Of a DNA stretch of 64,000 bases, positions 12,043 to 24,977 are shown in pieces. Origin of the DNA: Sphagnum compactum (taxonomy: Eukaryota; Bryophyta; Sphagnopsida; Sphagnales). A model generated the notes under the pieces. The model worked only from the letters and a program-made list of their open reading frames with translations, was not told where the DNA came from and did not search any database. A program made the position numbers and the translations under genes. The stretch is taken from contig OZ234498.1 of assembly GCA_965153455.1 (NCBI GenBank), forward strand, positions 6,014,001 to 6,078,000, given 5' to 3'. Each line of letters opens with the position of its first letter. The stretch's first letter is position 1.

Positions 12043-12907
12043 CACACAAGGCACACAAAAAGGGGCATGTGCAAAAACCTGTAACAGAGCTCTGTACTGT
12101 TTCTGGAAGTTTTCAGTCTGCTAATCCTCTTAACAAACTTTTTAATTGAGACTTGTGTGAGGCAGATTTGGCATGCCCAAAGGAGTAGTAGTATTACACA
12201 GCATAAATTTTTGTGACACATTAAATTGATAAAATATAGTCTCTAAGTTATAACATTATCGTCTGGATGATAATTCTTTTCATCCACCGTAGGATGAGGC
12301 GGTACATGGACCTAAGCATGCATAGATCATAACTATAAGGGATAGGAGTGGACGGTTCCTACACCTGCTTGTAGGCGTAAGAGTCCCCACACTCTCAAGG
12401 AGCAGGCATAATATCCCCTACAGGGGTGAACCCATGTATATTTAAGGTGCCCTCCAAATACATTACGAATTTTCTCCAAGTGCTTTACAAGTAGGGTATT
12501 GCGCAAAGAGTGGGGGCTTAAGCACATGCTGGAGGTGTAGTGGAGTTGTGCTTAATATTTGGGAAAAAACCTGCTCAAAGGGGCATTAACCAACATGGGC
12601 ATAACTTATTTATTTTCCATTTGTCTCACGATATCCAACAAATACCATGAGATAAATGAAAAAAATTGAAATGCTTGCCAAAGTGAGCATTCCACCTTTC
12701 AACATGTCCTACCCTACACGTACACTACAAAAATTCTACCAGTTCTTTTTGTGTGTGCATGTATTTTCCTACACATATCAAACACGAATCAATTATCAAA
12801 TAAGCCAATCTCGATAACCAAGGTTTGAAGATCACAAGGAAGATCCATCAGGCCAACGTGGATTGAATAGGACCAGGCTCATATGAAAGTTTTTTAAAGG
12901 ACCCAAT

Positions 12908-13290
12908 AAAGTTATCCGTAAAGTTTTGGCGATTAGGGGGTGAGAACGGCCAGTTTTGGCATAATAAGGCATCAAATGTGTAACTGGGAATGAAATTTTA
13001 CAAAACAAAATAACTGGGACCCAAACTAGTTTTTTCACCAATTTTGGTGGTAAACTGAGTTTCATCCCCTCTTTCCTTTTTCTGGAGCGCCTCCAGTGCT
13101 GCTACATATATCTTCACTGCTCCTACATGTACAACTACCGTAATTACTATCAAACATCGTGCATTAACGCTGAATTTCAGCATTTCTGCATTACCGAGAT
13201 TTAATAAAATTTTCTTACTTTGCGGATACCACTGAAGGAGGGGATAAGGGTGAATGCAGAGAGGATAGGGGGTGAAAGAGAAGGTGACTT
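12908..13290 (-). mobile_element. ~385-bp inverted-repeat element (family M2), copy 1
   Basis: Its internal part (13020-13290) is the reverse complement of 43030-43280, sharing phrases such as ccaccaaaattgg, ggagcagtgaa and atatatgtagcagca. The left edge reads aaagttatccgtaaagt and the right edge gtgacttt. The flanks show an insertion: a repeat that reads ggacccaataccaag at 13328 is interrupted here as ggacccaata on the left and aataccaag on the right, so a short target duplication of about aata is present. There is no coding capacity. It is probably a non-autonomous DNA transposon. Confidence 0.65.
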
Positions 13291-13480
13291 TAATACCAAG
13301 ACCAGGTTGGTATGAAAGTTTTTTAAAGGACCCAATACCAAGACTAGGTTGGTCTTAATGTTCTTAAGAGGACCCATTACCAAGACCAGGTTGGTATCAA
13401 AATTCAAAGACATATGCAATACCGGGAACAGACTGGTAGGTTGAAAAGCCAAATAGATAGGTAGTCAATACTCGACCAAG
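13285..13480. repeat. tandem 'ataccaagaccaggttggta' repeat, ~40-58 bp units
   Basis: Units beginning accaagac(c/t)aggttggt occur at about 13296, 13337 and 13379, each followed by a phrase like aagttttttaaaggaccc. A further unit lies at 12870-12907 on the other side of the inserted M2 element. It belongs with the quasi-palindromic accag..ctggta clusters elsewhere in the window. Confidence 0.65.
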
Positions 13481-16400
13481 GTTCAGCAACCGTTTAAGCC
13501 TGGGCCCCCAAGGAGGCATAAAAGTTTTAAGACCTTGGCAATGTATTATTAAGTATGTCCATTTGATAGTCAAATTTAAGTAATGATAATTCTTTGATAA
13601 GAATTCCATTTCCAGAGTTGACATTCCACACTGAAAACAGAGATATTACTTCTTTGTATATAGTTTTAGCCCACTTTACCAAGGAAGATATTTTTCCACC
13701 ATAACTTGCTTTTTGCTTGAATGATCTACCAAAGTGAACCTCCAAAAAAACTAAAATTATATGGGAGGAGCAACTGCAATGCAGAATTTGACATTGGGTG
13801 ATGATGCTTCTTGATGACCCACTTATTATTATCATATTAATTTTAGAACCCAAATGATTAGAGGTAGGTATGTGTGTGTGAAGGTGATTATAATAAGCCA
13901 CCATAGCTTCTTGCTTAATTAACATTGCTTGGTAACCATACCTGACTTGGTGTGTTTTTAATTCCACTTATTACTACTGCTAGCCTACCCACAACCAAGT
14001 TTGGTCCAAACTAAATTAGCTATTCTTATGAGACTTTTGGTGACCTAAAAATGGTCAATAATACTAGGTACCTTGTGAAAATGCTTAATTACTACTTCTT
14101 GCAGAAGCAGGCCTTTGCTTTCAATGATTCTTTTGAGTTTCAGCTTTGCTGACAATATACCTATGATGATCCAAAAAGGCTTTTGACACTTTCATTCAGA
14201 ACTCTGGTGTTTAAATGGAATTGTTGATCTATATAGGTACTTTGTCAGTTCATGATCATCATATGTATAAGGGGTTCTGAGTCTTGCCTGACCCATGAAT
14301 CACTTTGAAATCATTGGGAAACATTTGGTAAAATAGTTTTGCTTTTCTATAACTAGAATTTGGTGGGGGCTCATTCCCAAAGGAATTCTGCTCCCAACTC
14401 TCAAGTCCCTTCCTTCCTTCTCAACTCTCAAGCCTTTGGAGTCAGGAGCTGCTGTGTAGCAGGTAGAGTGATTTGCCACCCTTAGGGTAAGGGTATATAT
14501 ATATATAAAAGCTCTATAAAAGATTATGCTCAAGATAGAAGGGTATAAGATGGAATTCTTCAGCTTGCTCTCAACATGAGACGGGTACATATGATTGGTG
14601 TATTGTGAAAGTGTCAAAAGGATATATAATGGTTTTGCTTACCCTCAAGGTATGGGTATATATATATATACACAAGTATTCTCAAAGATTGCCTTCAAGG
14701 TAACGGGAAGATATGAATTTTCTAAAAAGGGAATATATGAATGATATTTGTTGAAAGTTTAGGGTATGCATAAATTTCTAGTATTGAAAAAAAACGTCGT
14801 TGTATTGAAATTTTTAGATATTAATTATTAATAAGTTCAATAAGTAGGTTAGTACATGAACTAATAATACGAGTAAATGAAGTAATAACATGTGAAAGAA
14901 CATGAAGAGAAGGATTTCTCCACATCCTTGATAGTTGAGTCATTTTTAAAAAATAAACATTTTAGATGGATATTTTGTTTAAGATACACCTTTGAATCAA
15001 CATTTTTTTGGGTGTGAAATTTTGTTCAAATGCAAAATACAATGGTGGGATGTGAATCATATAAAGGGGAAAAAAAAATGAAAAATTTGCCAAAAAAGTA
15101 GGCTTTCTCTTTGCTATTTGCTTCAATTTCACTACCCCACCTTTCTCCATCACCCCTTCTTGTGATTGCAAGATTTGCATAGGAACCAATAGATGCCCCT
15201 CATCATAATGTGATCGCCAACTTTTGTACTTTGGGTGATTCGCAATGAATACATTTCTTTCCATTGTCTTTCACATCACACCTCCTTCCTAAAATTCTCA
15301 CATTCATAAGGAGGTTGTTGTTAGCATATGGTCTATCGCAACTTGGGATCACTTACATCCAACATGGTCTCACCACCTATTACACAAGGGTACCATGTTC
15401 TTAATGGGGGGGGGGAGAGAGCAAAAACCCTTTGAACCGTGTAAAGAAATTGGCAAACTATACAAATTTATGGTGTGCTTTAGTTGGTTTAAAAGGTGTA
15501 TGATTTTGTTGGAATTTGAGCTTAAAAAGTCCCATTTGTTTTAACTATGTGTGAAGATTTTGTTTCAAGATTTATGGTATTTGAAATCCACCTAGAATGA
15601 CCAAAGAACATAAGTATTTGTAAGCCTACTACTTGGTTGGAGATTTTCATTTTTCTAGTGTAAACTTGATTAAAAAAATGCCCCAAAATTGGAAATTTTT
15701 GCCAAAGTTTCAAAACAACAAAATTGGAATAAAAAACATTGGCCAGGAATGAATAAGTTGAACTTATTTCAATTTTGCATCACTATTTGTTGTTTTTGAG
15801 TATTACACTTCATGTAGGAAGTTCTTGAAAAAGCCTTGTTCATAGTGCTCTAACAATCTTGCAATTCCAAGATCTCCAAAAGAAACTAAGACCCTATGAG
15901 TTCAAGACTTGTGAAATTGTTGAAATATGATTAAACCATTCAATAAGGTCTCCTTGCAAAAATGAATGTTCTATTAGTGAGTAAGTTGAATTGTTTTGAA
16001 CTTTGAAACATTAACTACTACATTTGAATAATATTTTAGGGTTCATATATGAAGATCTTTAGAAACCACCATCTATAATATTCTAACATTTCTCCTATCC
16101 CATGCCCTACAAAAGTTTGTTTTTTGTTTAAATACAGGTTGGTAGTTGATACCAAACCCATGGCCCTACGATATTTTGTTTTTTGTTTTTTAAATGGAAG
16201 TTACATTATATGTTGTGTGTTGCATTAAAATTGTTATATCTAATATGTTGCATATCAAAATCTGTGGCAATTGGTAATATGAGATACTACCACTAATTGT
16301 TGTATCTAGGGCCTTCACAACAATTTTGTATAACACATTTGGTTCACAATGATGGATGTTATTAGGTCAACTATGTTTTGTTGCGGATTATATTAGAATT

Positions 16401-17079
16401 GGGCTATAGTTGAAAAATTGCTGATTGCCATACTAACTTTCAATTATTGAACACTAGAAAATGGAAAATTTAGAGTATAGTGCAAGGGGACCTTTTACAA
16501 CTTGAATAAACCAATATCCGTAAAATTAAACAAATTTACTTTGGTTGGTATGTTTTTTAATTATGTCTACTTTCACAAAAAAAGTTATAGTATGTCTTTT
16601 TCTAACCAATGTGTACCCTTATGCATTACCTAACAACAAGACATGAACTAGTGCTACAAATCATTTGGGCTCCATGAAGTTGTCATTGACTTACATCATA
16701 ACTTGATTTGTCTTAAAATGTTATGTGAAAACATGATTTTCATTTTTTTTTCCCATATGCCTTGTAACTTACCATAGTAATTGTAAAAAATTAATTAGAT
16801 TTGCAAGTCTAATCACATGGGATGACTTTGTTTGTAAGTTTTTGTTATAATTGTTGTTGGCTATTAATGTTGTGGCTACAAGCAATTGTTTGAACCATGG
16901 CACCCCTAAAAACCCCAACGAATTTCAAGTTTCGCGTCTTCTTTTTTGAAAGTGACAGTGTTGTTTCTTTGGGTTCAACTTTGGGTTGCATAAAATCAAT
17001 AGTTGCAAGCATAGATGTGGAAGGTGGCTACAACTATTATTCATTCTACAATTGGCCCAAGTTCAAATACTACTCCTAG
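13481..17079. other. gene-poor stretch
   Basis: A 146-codon open frame on the minus strand (13527-13967) shows no convincing motif. TA microsatellites lie at 14493-14510 and 14651-14672, inside two related blocks (agggtaagggtatatatata and ggtatgggtatatatatata) about 160 bases apart, which look like a small duplication. A poly-G run lies near 15408. Nothing else was recognised. Confidence 0.5.
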
Positions 17080-19330
17080 CACTAACATTAATGAACCTGG
17101 GTTTGATCCCTTTGTTCTGTAACCTTCCAATAAGAGGGAGGCCCCATGACAACTTCAAAGAAATTTTTAGGACACTTGGGCTACCAAATTCCCATGGGCT
17201 GAACCTATCATAGGAGAAGATGGGAAAATGTACCATGTGAAGTGTGGAATATGTATTGAAATTCAAAATAGAAAAAAACTATTGGTTCCAAAATTGGAAG
17301 GGTTACATAAGCATAATGGAAGGTGGAAATGTAAGCGTGCAAAACTTGGAGAGAAAGTAGGTGAGTATTACACCAATTTTGACGCCCAACATGTAGAAAT
17401 TCACGCATCTATGGCATTATAGGACCCAATCCTGTGATTGACCAAATGCTGAATGTTGAAAGGGTTTTTAAAAAAGAAATACCTTGAGTTTGTTATTGTG
17501 TTTCGTTTTTTGAAACAAGGCGGCCTCTAATAGATTATGAGTGCATGCAAGATTTTTTTTTTTTTCTTAAGGTGGAGAAGATGCCAAAAATGCACTAGAC
17601 TTATTCCAACATGTGGGGAATGGTAGGTGTGTATTCATTTCCACTTTACATTTGTTGCAAATTTTAGAATTCAAATTTGTTTTGAAAATTAGTTTATGGG
17701 TGGGGAATGGTAGACACTATGCACAATATGGTGTTAACTACAACCAAACATGTTCAAAAGACAAGGTTTATATCTTTGAATTGTGATGAAGTCACAATAG
17801 TCAATAATCAAAGTTGGATATTAATCCATTGTTATGTGGTTTCGAATTGGCAAAGGGTACGCATATTACAAAATTTGCAAAGGCTCACAAAGGGAGGTGG
17901 GTTTGACAACATAACTACCCTGTTGGTTAGTTCTATAACTACTTTTGGGGGATTGTCTAAGGGGGATTTGGCATCCACGCTGGTATGTTTTGGTGCAGAT
18001 GGTGTGATTGTTTTTCAGGGTGTGAAAACATGGGTGATAGTGCAATTCACAAATAAACATGCACCCTTTGTTACCAGTATCCATTGCATGGCACATAGGT
18101 GCAACTTGGTTGTGTAAACATTTTCCAACTTAACATTGGCTATAAAATTGGAAAACTTGATGCAATCCATGTGTGTTTATCTCACTCTTTTAAAAGACAT
18201 TTGGAACATGTTAAATTACCAGAGATATTACAAGAAAAAGGATTGAATATCCTATGCCATGTAAAAACTCAATGGATATCAATGCTTATACTTACCAAAT
18301 GCATTTTGGTTGAATATAAAAGTCTTGTTGTGAAAATGTCTGAGGACCAACTTACTAGAAATGTGATTGCTAAGTTCAAATATGAGTTGTTATGTGACTA
18401 TGACATTATCTTGGGATTGATTTGTGTATTGCCCACATTGGAGGTAATGCAAAGCTTGTTTAAGTTAACCTCAGGTAGAAATACATTTGTTTGCAACTTG
18501 GTGAATTCTCTCGTATTATATATTATTGAATTGTATGCCATGTATTTAAACGCCTTGCAAAGGTATGACCAATTACAATTTCAAACCTTCAAGAACCTGG
18601 CTAATAACATGGGTGACATTTTGCACATGGTGTGGTATTTGGAACCACAAACCCAAATTGAATATGTTACATTTCAATTCAACCACCATTTGTTTATGTT
18701 GCATAAAAAAAGCCATGTACTAAGCTTGTCTCTATGGTGAGTTGGGATGATTGGGCACTAGCTTTCCAATTTGTAAAAAACCAATGTATAGGTTTAGTTG
18801 AACGGCTAATAAAAGAATTAGAGAGGCATTTCTTCGCCCATGAGTTGATAAATGCAACTATGATCATCTATCCCCAGTATTAGGACACACCCGAAGTAGA
18901 AAACAGATCTCCAAGTCACTTAACAATTTTGAAAACAAAGGTTTTCCACCTTAAATCAAAATCAAATGGGACCTTGGTTGTTGGTTTGCTGGATGCAACA
19001 TTGTTTGACGAACATGTTTTTTTTTCTATAATCAATGAAGAATAACAACCACAATGCCGGCCTACATCCACTTCTTAACTATAACCCTACAACTAAATTG
19101 TGGGGATGTTTGACTTTAAATGCCATTATGGTTGAAAAGTTGTCCAAGTTTATTAAGCTTGTGGAGATTACCATTGTCATGGTTCTTGGGAGCGTGATAA
19201 ACAAGAGGAGCTTCTCTATGATTAACTTCACCAAATCCAAGTTTCGTAATCGTTTGACCACCCATTTGGATTTAGTGGTTAGAATGTATGCACTATAATT
19301 TTACAAATTGGAGATTTTCCCCTTCTACAC
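17080..19330 (+). pseudogene. decayed hAT-like transposase, copy 2
   Basis: Broken plus-strand frames follow the family order. A zinc-finger-like block (VKCGICIEIQNRKKLLVPK, then HKHNGRWKCKRA) lies near 17235-17340. A catalytic-region block at 17707-18117 contains SLNCDEVTIVNNQSW and HCMAHRCNLVV. A helical block spans 18099-18740. The hATC-type C-terminus at 19035-19300 contains IVMVLGSVINKRSFSM, FTKSKFRNRLTTHLDL and VRMYAL. Frame changes near 17430-17700, at 18115 and at 18740-19030 break the protein. In the family HCMAHR is part of the conserved core; here it survives, whereas copy 3 has a stop next to it. No terminal inverted repeats were identified. Confidence 0.7.
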
Positions 19331-21828
19331 AACAATCCAAGAATGGGGCAAGGAAACTACATTATGGAGAATAATAGATGACTAGATATATGGCAACCAT
19401 AATAGTGTTGGTTTTGTGTTGTCATTTGCAAGTGAGGAGATTTTTATGCCACTTTTTTGTAAAGGTAGGGATTTTATATTACACCAAGGTTTGAATATCT
19501 ATTCCTTACTTTTGAGGCATTTTGGGTTGAAAGAAACCAATAATTCAAGTAGGGGTTTTTCCCCAATGGTTTTTTCTAGCATTGAACACATTTGTATGTT
19601 TGTTTTCATTTTAATGTTTTTGGGTTTGTTAATTGGGGTGGGTGAAACATTTGCGTTGTAGCTTGTTGGTTTGGATATGAAATTATAAGATAAAGGTGTT
19701 ACAACAAATACTACCTATCCATTACGATGAAATTAATAATTATTTAGTGTTTGCATTATAAGGTTGTTTGTTTTGTGCAAATCTTTTTTCCACTCTGATT
19801 GGGGATAATCCTTAATTGGATTGGGGTTCAACTTCCTTGGAAGAAATTAGGTAGGTGAATTTGAGAATGCATATTTTGTTTATTTTGAACACCACTTTTG
19901 AATGATTTTTTTGTAACAGTAGAAAATGCCCATGTTTTAGACCTTACATTGGAAGATGTTTGATAGAAAACTAATTCATCTAAAAGTGCATAAGGGCATA
20001 CATTAGTTCAAATAAATGTACATAACTCCTTGTAGCTTTGGTTGTTTTATGTCAAATTGGAAAAGAACTTGGGTGCTTTGGATGACACACAAGATCTATG
20101 TATAGTTCTTAGTTGATTTTAAAATAGAAAGTGACGGGCATTGGTCGAGCTAAAATGTTAAGTATTGTAAATGTTGTTTTAGTTACATGCACAACCATGT
20201 AGCACAATTTCCCCATACCTTGTGCATAAGTTGCACAATTTTTGGCTTGGTTTTTTTTGTAGTCGCACAATTTTTCTTGTACATTTTTGGTTCATAGCAT
20301 TGTGTATTGTTTCATTGCCATTTAACTCGCACAAGTACCTCCACATTGTGAACATCCATGTCGCATATAATTTTTCTTTGATCTCACATATTTTGATGTG
20401 TTGTAGCCAATGGTGAAATATTTTGCAAACCTGGTGATGAATCTCCCACCAACATAGGTTGAAAAATGCCAATGTGGCACATTCAAAAATTGAAAAAATA
20501 AAAAATAAAAAAATAAAAAATTCTCCCAATCACCTAGTTGGAAGATATGTTAACGACTTATGGTATGTTGCAAAATAATAGTTTTATCACATGATCTTTT
20601 CATGTTATTTGCATTCTCATCATTCCTTAAAACTTTAAATACTAAATTTATAAAAAAAAATTACTATAAGGTTTCAAAATTTGATGAAATATACATAAAT
20701 TTAAGGTGGTTTAAATGTATGCTTACTAAATAAATAAATAATAGTAGGGCAATAATTTTGTATTTTCCTTCACATAACATTTCTCAAAAATATTTTGTTT
20801 GGTGTAAGTAGTGTAAAAATTTAACATTTAATGTGCCATTTGGGAATTAATTTTAATTAGTTATTAATACATATTTGAATTAACTAATGATTATATTGGT
20901 TATTACTAATTAGTTGTTACGTAGGTAGTAGTACTTATTATAGTAGAACATATACCCATATAAGTTAGTTGAAAAGGAACCCCATTTTTTTATCATCTTT
21001 TCTATGATTTTTGTTGTTTTGTAATTTCTAGTCTTGGGCACTTCTCACTTTTTCATGAGAATGGTTGGTTTTGATCATTAACTTAATTTGAGAAAACTGG
21101 ACATGTTTTTTTTTTAATTTTCAAAAACTTCTCCAAAAATTTGATTAGGGTTTCAAGAAATTGGAAAATAAACTACCTATCTAGGTTTCACATTGCTAGT
21201 TTCCATAAATTTGTTAACTAGCAATTTCAAAGGCAATTCCACACGACTCAATTATCAAAAAAGTAAAAATTAAATTGAAATATTTTTCTTGTAATTAAAT
21301 TAAAATAAAATAATCAAAATTATTAGTAAAAATATATAAAAAAATCAACGTTTAAAAAAAAAACTTTCCCATTGTTCATAATTTCTACCTTTTCAAATTC
21401 ACTCTCAAATGATTATATGACATTGCCTTTAACCTTAATCTCATTTTAAACAAATTTCTTTTAACGAAAAAAATTATATATATAAAAACCTAAAACCTAG
21501 CTTAATAGGCATCACCAATGACCTTGCATCTTAAATGTTAATATAAATCATTATTACCGGGAATTGAAGTAAAGTATGTCCTAATATTAAGGAAAGTTTT
21601 TTTTTTTGACATTTAGGTACCTTGGGTGGTTTTCATATTGCTGGTTTTCAACCTAATGAAAATTGGTGAGTAAATTATCATTTGTGTGTTACAAAATGTA
21701 GAACATATTAGTCTATTTGAATGGAAATTTTAAATGAAAATTTGTTATTTTTTGGATTTGATTTGTGCTCATAAAAATCTGATTTTCAAATTTGGTTAAG
21801 TCTTTACACGTAAAATTATTAATTGGTT
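19331..21828. other. AT-rich stretch, no gene seen
   Basis: It is dominated by A/T runs (for example around 20485-20520 and 21240-21360). No motif-bearing frame was found. Parts may belong to the 3' end of the copy 2 hAT-like element. Confidence 0.5.
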
Positions 21829-24420
21829 TTTTAACACCTTTGAAATTATTTTCACCCTGAAGATTCAGTGAATGGATTATTTCAATTGTTCCAACTTTGT
21901 TTTGATATTGCATAGGGTCACATTTCACCCCAAATTGCACGTGTCAATGGAGCGGCCCGGTTCTTAGCCATGACCAAGCCTTCAGGTGGAGTTCGTCCCA
22001 TTGTAGTGGGGGAAACACTGTATCGAGTAACAAGTCATGCGTTATGCCTTCTTCGAAACTTTTGCAACATAATTTTCCCCACACAAATTTGGAGTTGCAA
22101 CTAAAGGTGGTCGTGAAGCAATAATACACAACATCAGGTGCACCTTAGACCTTCACCCCAACAGGCTTGTTTTTCAGTTGGACGTGGCAAATGCCTTCAA
22201 TTCAGTGTTAAGAGGGTCATATTTCAAGAACTTCGTGTAGCAGGTGGGAACATCATACAACTCATCCCCTTTGTTCATGCATTTTACGCATTGGAGTCTC
22301 CTCTATTTTACAGTCATCATAATCGAGAAGTGATGTCATAATCATCCCATCTGCCATGGGAACTTGTCAAGGTGGTCTTTTGTGGGGGGCATTATTTGTT
22401 TTAGCCCATTTTAAGGCCTTACATTCTATAGCTAGTCATTTTCCTTTTGTTTATTTCCATTCATTGCAAATGACATTCACATCATAGGTCCCTTTTCAAC
22501 TGTATCATTTGCATATGAGCATTTCCAAATTAAACTTCGTGCGATAGGTTTTTCCATTTAACTTCATAAATGGGTAGCATGGTCACCCTTTGGCCTGCCA
22601 CCAAACTTCAACACCCCATTCAAGTTTACCACCCCATCTGAAAGAATTATAATCTTGAGGGTTCCATTGGGCATTTTAATTTTCACATCATCCTTCATCA
22701 AAGATGCCACGTTAGAGGATGTTTGACATGTGGACCTTTTCCTTAGAATGGGTGATATTTAGGTGGCCTTTGGAATCCTAACTCATTGTTTTGTGCAACG
22801 CCCATCGTTTTTTTAATAATGCACACCTCTTTTTTCCACATTCACAAAGTCCTTCTAATTCTTTTGACTCCTTCGTCTTTTAAATGTGTGGATGGCTTTT
22901 GGGTCCAAGATCTTTTGATAGTCTAGAAGGACCTTTAACTTATAAACAAACCTCCTTCTCAATAATTTTCGGTGGTGTTGAGCTAATATCAACATCCACC
23001 ATCGCCCCAACAACCTATTTAAGGAGTTAGGCCTTTGTCGGTTTAGTCATATCCATTAGGTTTATGGTTGATCAACATCCCTTTTTCCTTGACAACACAT
23101 TTCTTTTTCAGCAACACCTCAATGTGGCATGTGATCTTTTACCACCCCCAGCCTGTGCGTGTCTTCTTCCATTTGAATAACTCATTGAATAATAAATGGT
23201 TCAACTTCAAGATTCCATCTTGAATCATTTGCACCATCATACCTTTTCCATACATGTTTTTTCTGATGAGATATTTGAGGCCCATTGTGCTCGAATTTTA
23301 TCATGTTTTGGCCCAGGGGTGGGCACTTGGTTTACAGATCAATTAGTTTTCCCAGCCTTTTGATTATTTTCCCTAGTTTTTGCCACAACATTTCATACGT
23401 GATTTGGACTACCTCATCCTTCAATTGTAGGCATCCCTCGATGTGCACACATCCTATTGACCGTATGAGTATTCACCTTTTATGTTGTGTTCATGGTAAC
23501 GAACGCACTAAAACCCATGATGCAATTCATGACACTATTGCCGCCACTGCGCGAGCTGTTAGTTTTCACGTGGGACGAGAACAATTGCATGTGCTTCCTT
23601 CAACCACATTCAACTCTTTTTGTCGATGAGTTGACATTATGCTTACCAAAGATGGCATTTGCACCCTAGCCAACGTTCTCAGTGTTGACCCAATGCAAGC
23701 AAATTTATTTATCTGATTTTGCACAATTCAAGGATTTGTTGTTTCCAACGTAACCCAAGGCAATGAAAGGAACTATCACAACCGACGCCCCACTAATCAA
23801 TTCCTCCCCTAAGCAATTGGGGTATTTGGTTGCTTATACAAACATTTCAATGTGTTTTTACACGATTGTGCTAATGCCATTTGGAGCTTGAAAGGGCCAG
23901 AGGGTCTTCATCTTTCTACCTTGGTCACTTTTCTTCGTCAAAAAATTTCAACCACATTACAAAGGATGCAAACATCCTCCAACTTAAGTTGGGCGATAGT
24001 CGTAGGCTTGGTCACTTTTTCACTTCCACCCTTTCAAAACACCTCCCATCACCATGGCTAATATATTGCAAGCCCTCGATTTTTGACATATAAATATGGC
24101 TAACCCACCATAGGCGGTCGGTTATGGACATGGAGATGTCAAAAATATGGCTAACCCACCATAGGCGGTCGGTTATGGACATGGAGATGTCAAAAATATG
24201 GCTAACCCACCATAGGCGGTCGGTTATGGACATGAAGATGTCAAAAATATGGCTAACCCACCATAGGCGGTCGGTTATGGACATGGAGATTTTCACACCT
24301 ACTTTTGAACCAACTTGATGTCATGTCACTTCTCCCTTTTCCTTAATTTTATTCCTTTGTACATTTTCCTAATCTAGGGCGCGATTTTTAAATAAAGCTT
24401 TACTGGACTTTGATGATTAT
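21829..24420 (+). mobile_element. non-LTR retrotransposon, 5'-truncated copy A
   Basis: From about 21829 it is collinear with copy C (from about 47562), and the two match to their 3' ends. The reverse transcriptase region is recognisable in broken frames: MTKPSGGVRPIVVGE near 21970, FQLDVANAFNS near 22175 and PFIANDIHIIGP near 22467. The last is the usual [FY]xDD active-site region, with one aspartate changed. A C-terminal part resembles a Cys/His cluster (CTHPIDRMSIH) followed by a PD-(D/E)XK-like endonuclease, as in restriction-enzyme-like LINE endonucleases. That assignment is from remembered families. The copy is dead. Its 3' region holds a 51-bp minisatellite missing from copies B and C. 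Confidence 0.75.
24092..24295. repeat. 51-bp minisatellite, four units
   Basis: The phrase taacccaccataggcggtcg recurs at 24101, 24152, 24203 and 24254, exactly 51 bases apart and almost without differences. Because 51 is a multiple of three and the unit lacks stops in some frames, long repetitive open frames appear on both strands (17-residue units). These look like a by-product and not genes. The array lies inside the 3' non-coding part of retrotransposon copy A. Confidence 0.92.
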
Positions 24421-24593
24421 GTAGTTCACTCAAGATAACTAAGAAAACAAAATTAATTTCAGATCACCAAATCCAACAATTTCATTGGCCATAACATAGG
24501 TATAGAGACTAGGGTTAAAAAAGCTAGGTCTCTCCTGAACCTAGCTTTTCCAGAAGTAGCCGTAATGTAGTGATACTAGTTACCCCTAGCATC

Positions 24594-24977
24594 AAGTACT
24601 CATTATGCCCTAATCATGCCTATGTTGTAGGTACCTACAGATAGTCCTTTTCCCATGCCAGGAATGCAACAAGCTACATTACATCAGTTCGGTAATCTGC
24701 ATTTACTGCACAATTCTAGTTTTTAATGTGCAGTTCCAGCCTTTCCCTCGCCCGGCAGATTACTACCGTCAACACCTCTCACCATCTAGTACCTACTCAT
24801 TTTACGCCATAAGCAGGCCTATGTATAGGTACCTACGGATAGTCCCTTTGCATGCAAGGAATGCGACAAGCTAGCTTTAGCAGGAGGTAATTTGCACTTA
24901 CTGCACAATTCCGGTTTTTAATGTGCAGTTCCGGGCTTTCCCTCGCGAGTCAGATTACTAACGCCAACACGTCTCCT
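24594..24977 (+). repeat. tandem duplication of ~190 bp upstream of the S-acyltransferase gene
   Basis: The block from about 24597 to 24782 is repeated from about 24794 to 24977 with an offset of 195-197 bases. Shared phrases include aggtacctac, gatagtcc, ttactgcacaattc, tttttaatgtgcagttcc, tttccctcgc and agattacta. The copies differ by scattered substitutions and small indels. Both lie immediately before the GA-rich leader of the gene at 26150, so the duplication may double a promoter element. Confidence 0.85.

Noticed and set aside
13527-13967. 146-codon minus-strand open frame
   Set aside because: A phrase (LVKWAKTIYKE) faintly recalls LINE C-terminal sequence, but nothing around it supports this and no splice context was found.
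24012-24318. 17-residue repeat proteins on both strands
   Set aside because: They arise because the 51-bp minisatellite is a multiple of three and stop-free. No promoter, family or codon evidence supports a protein.
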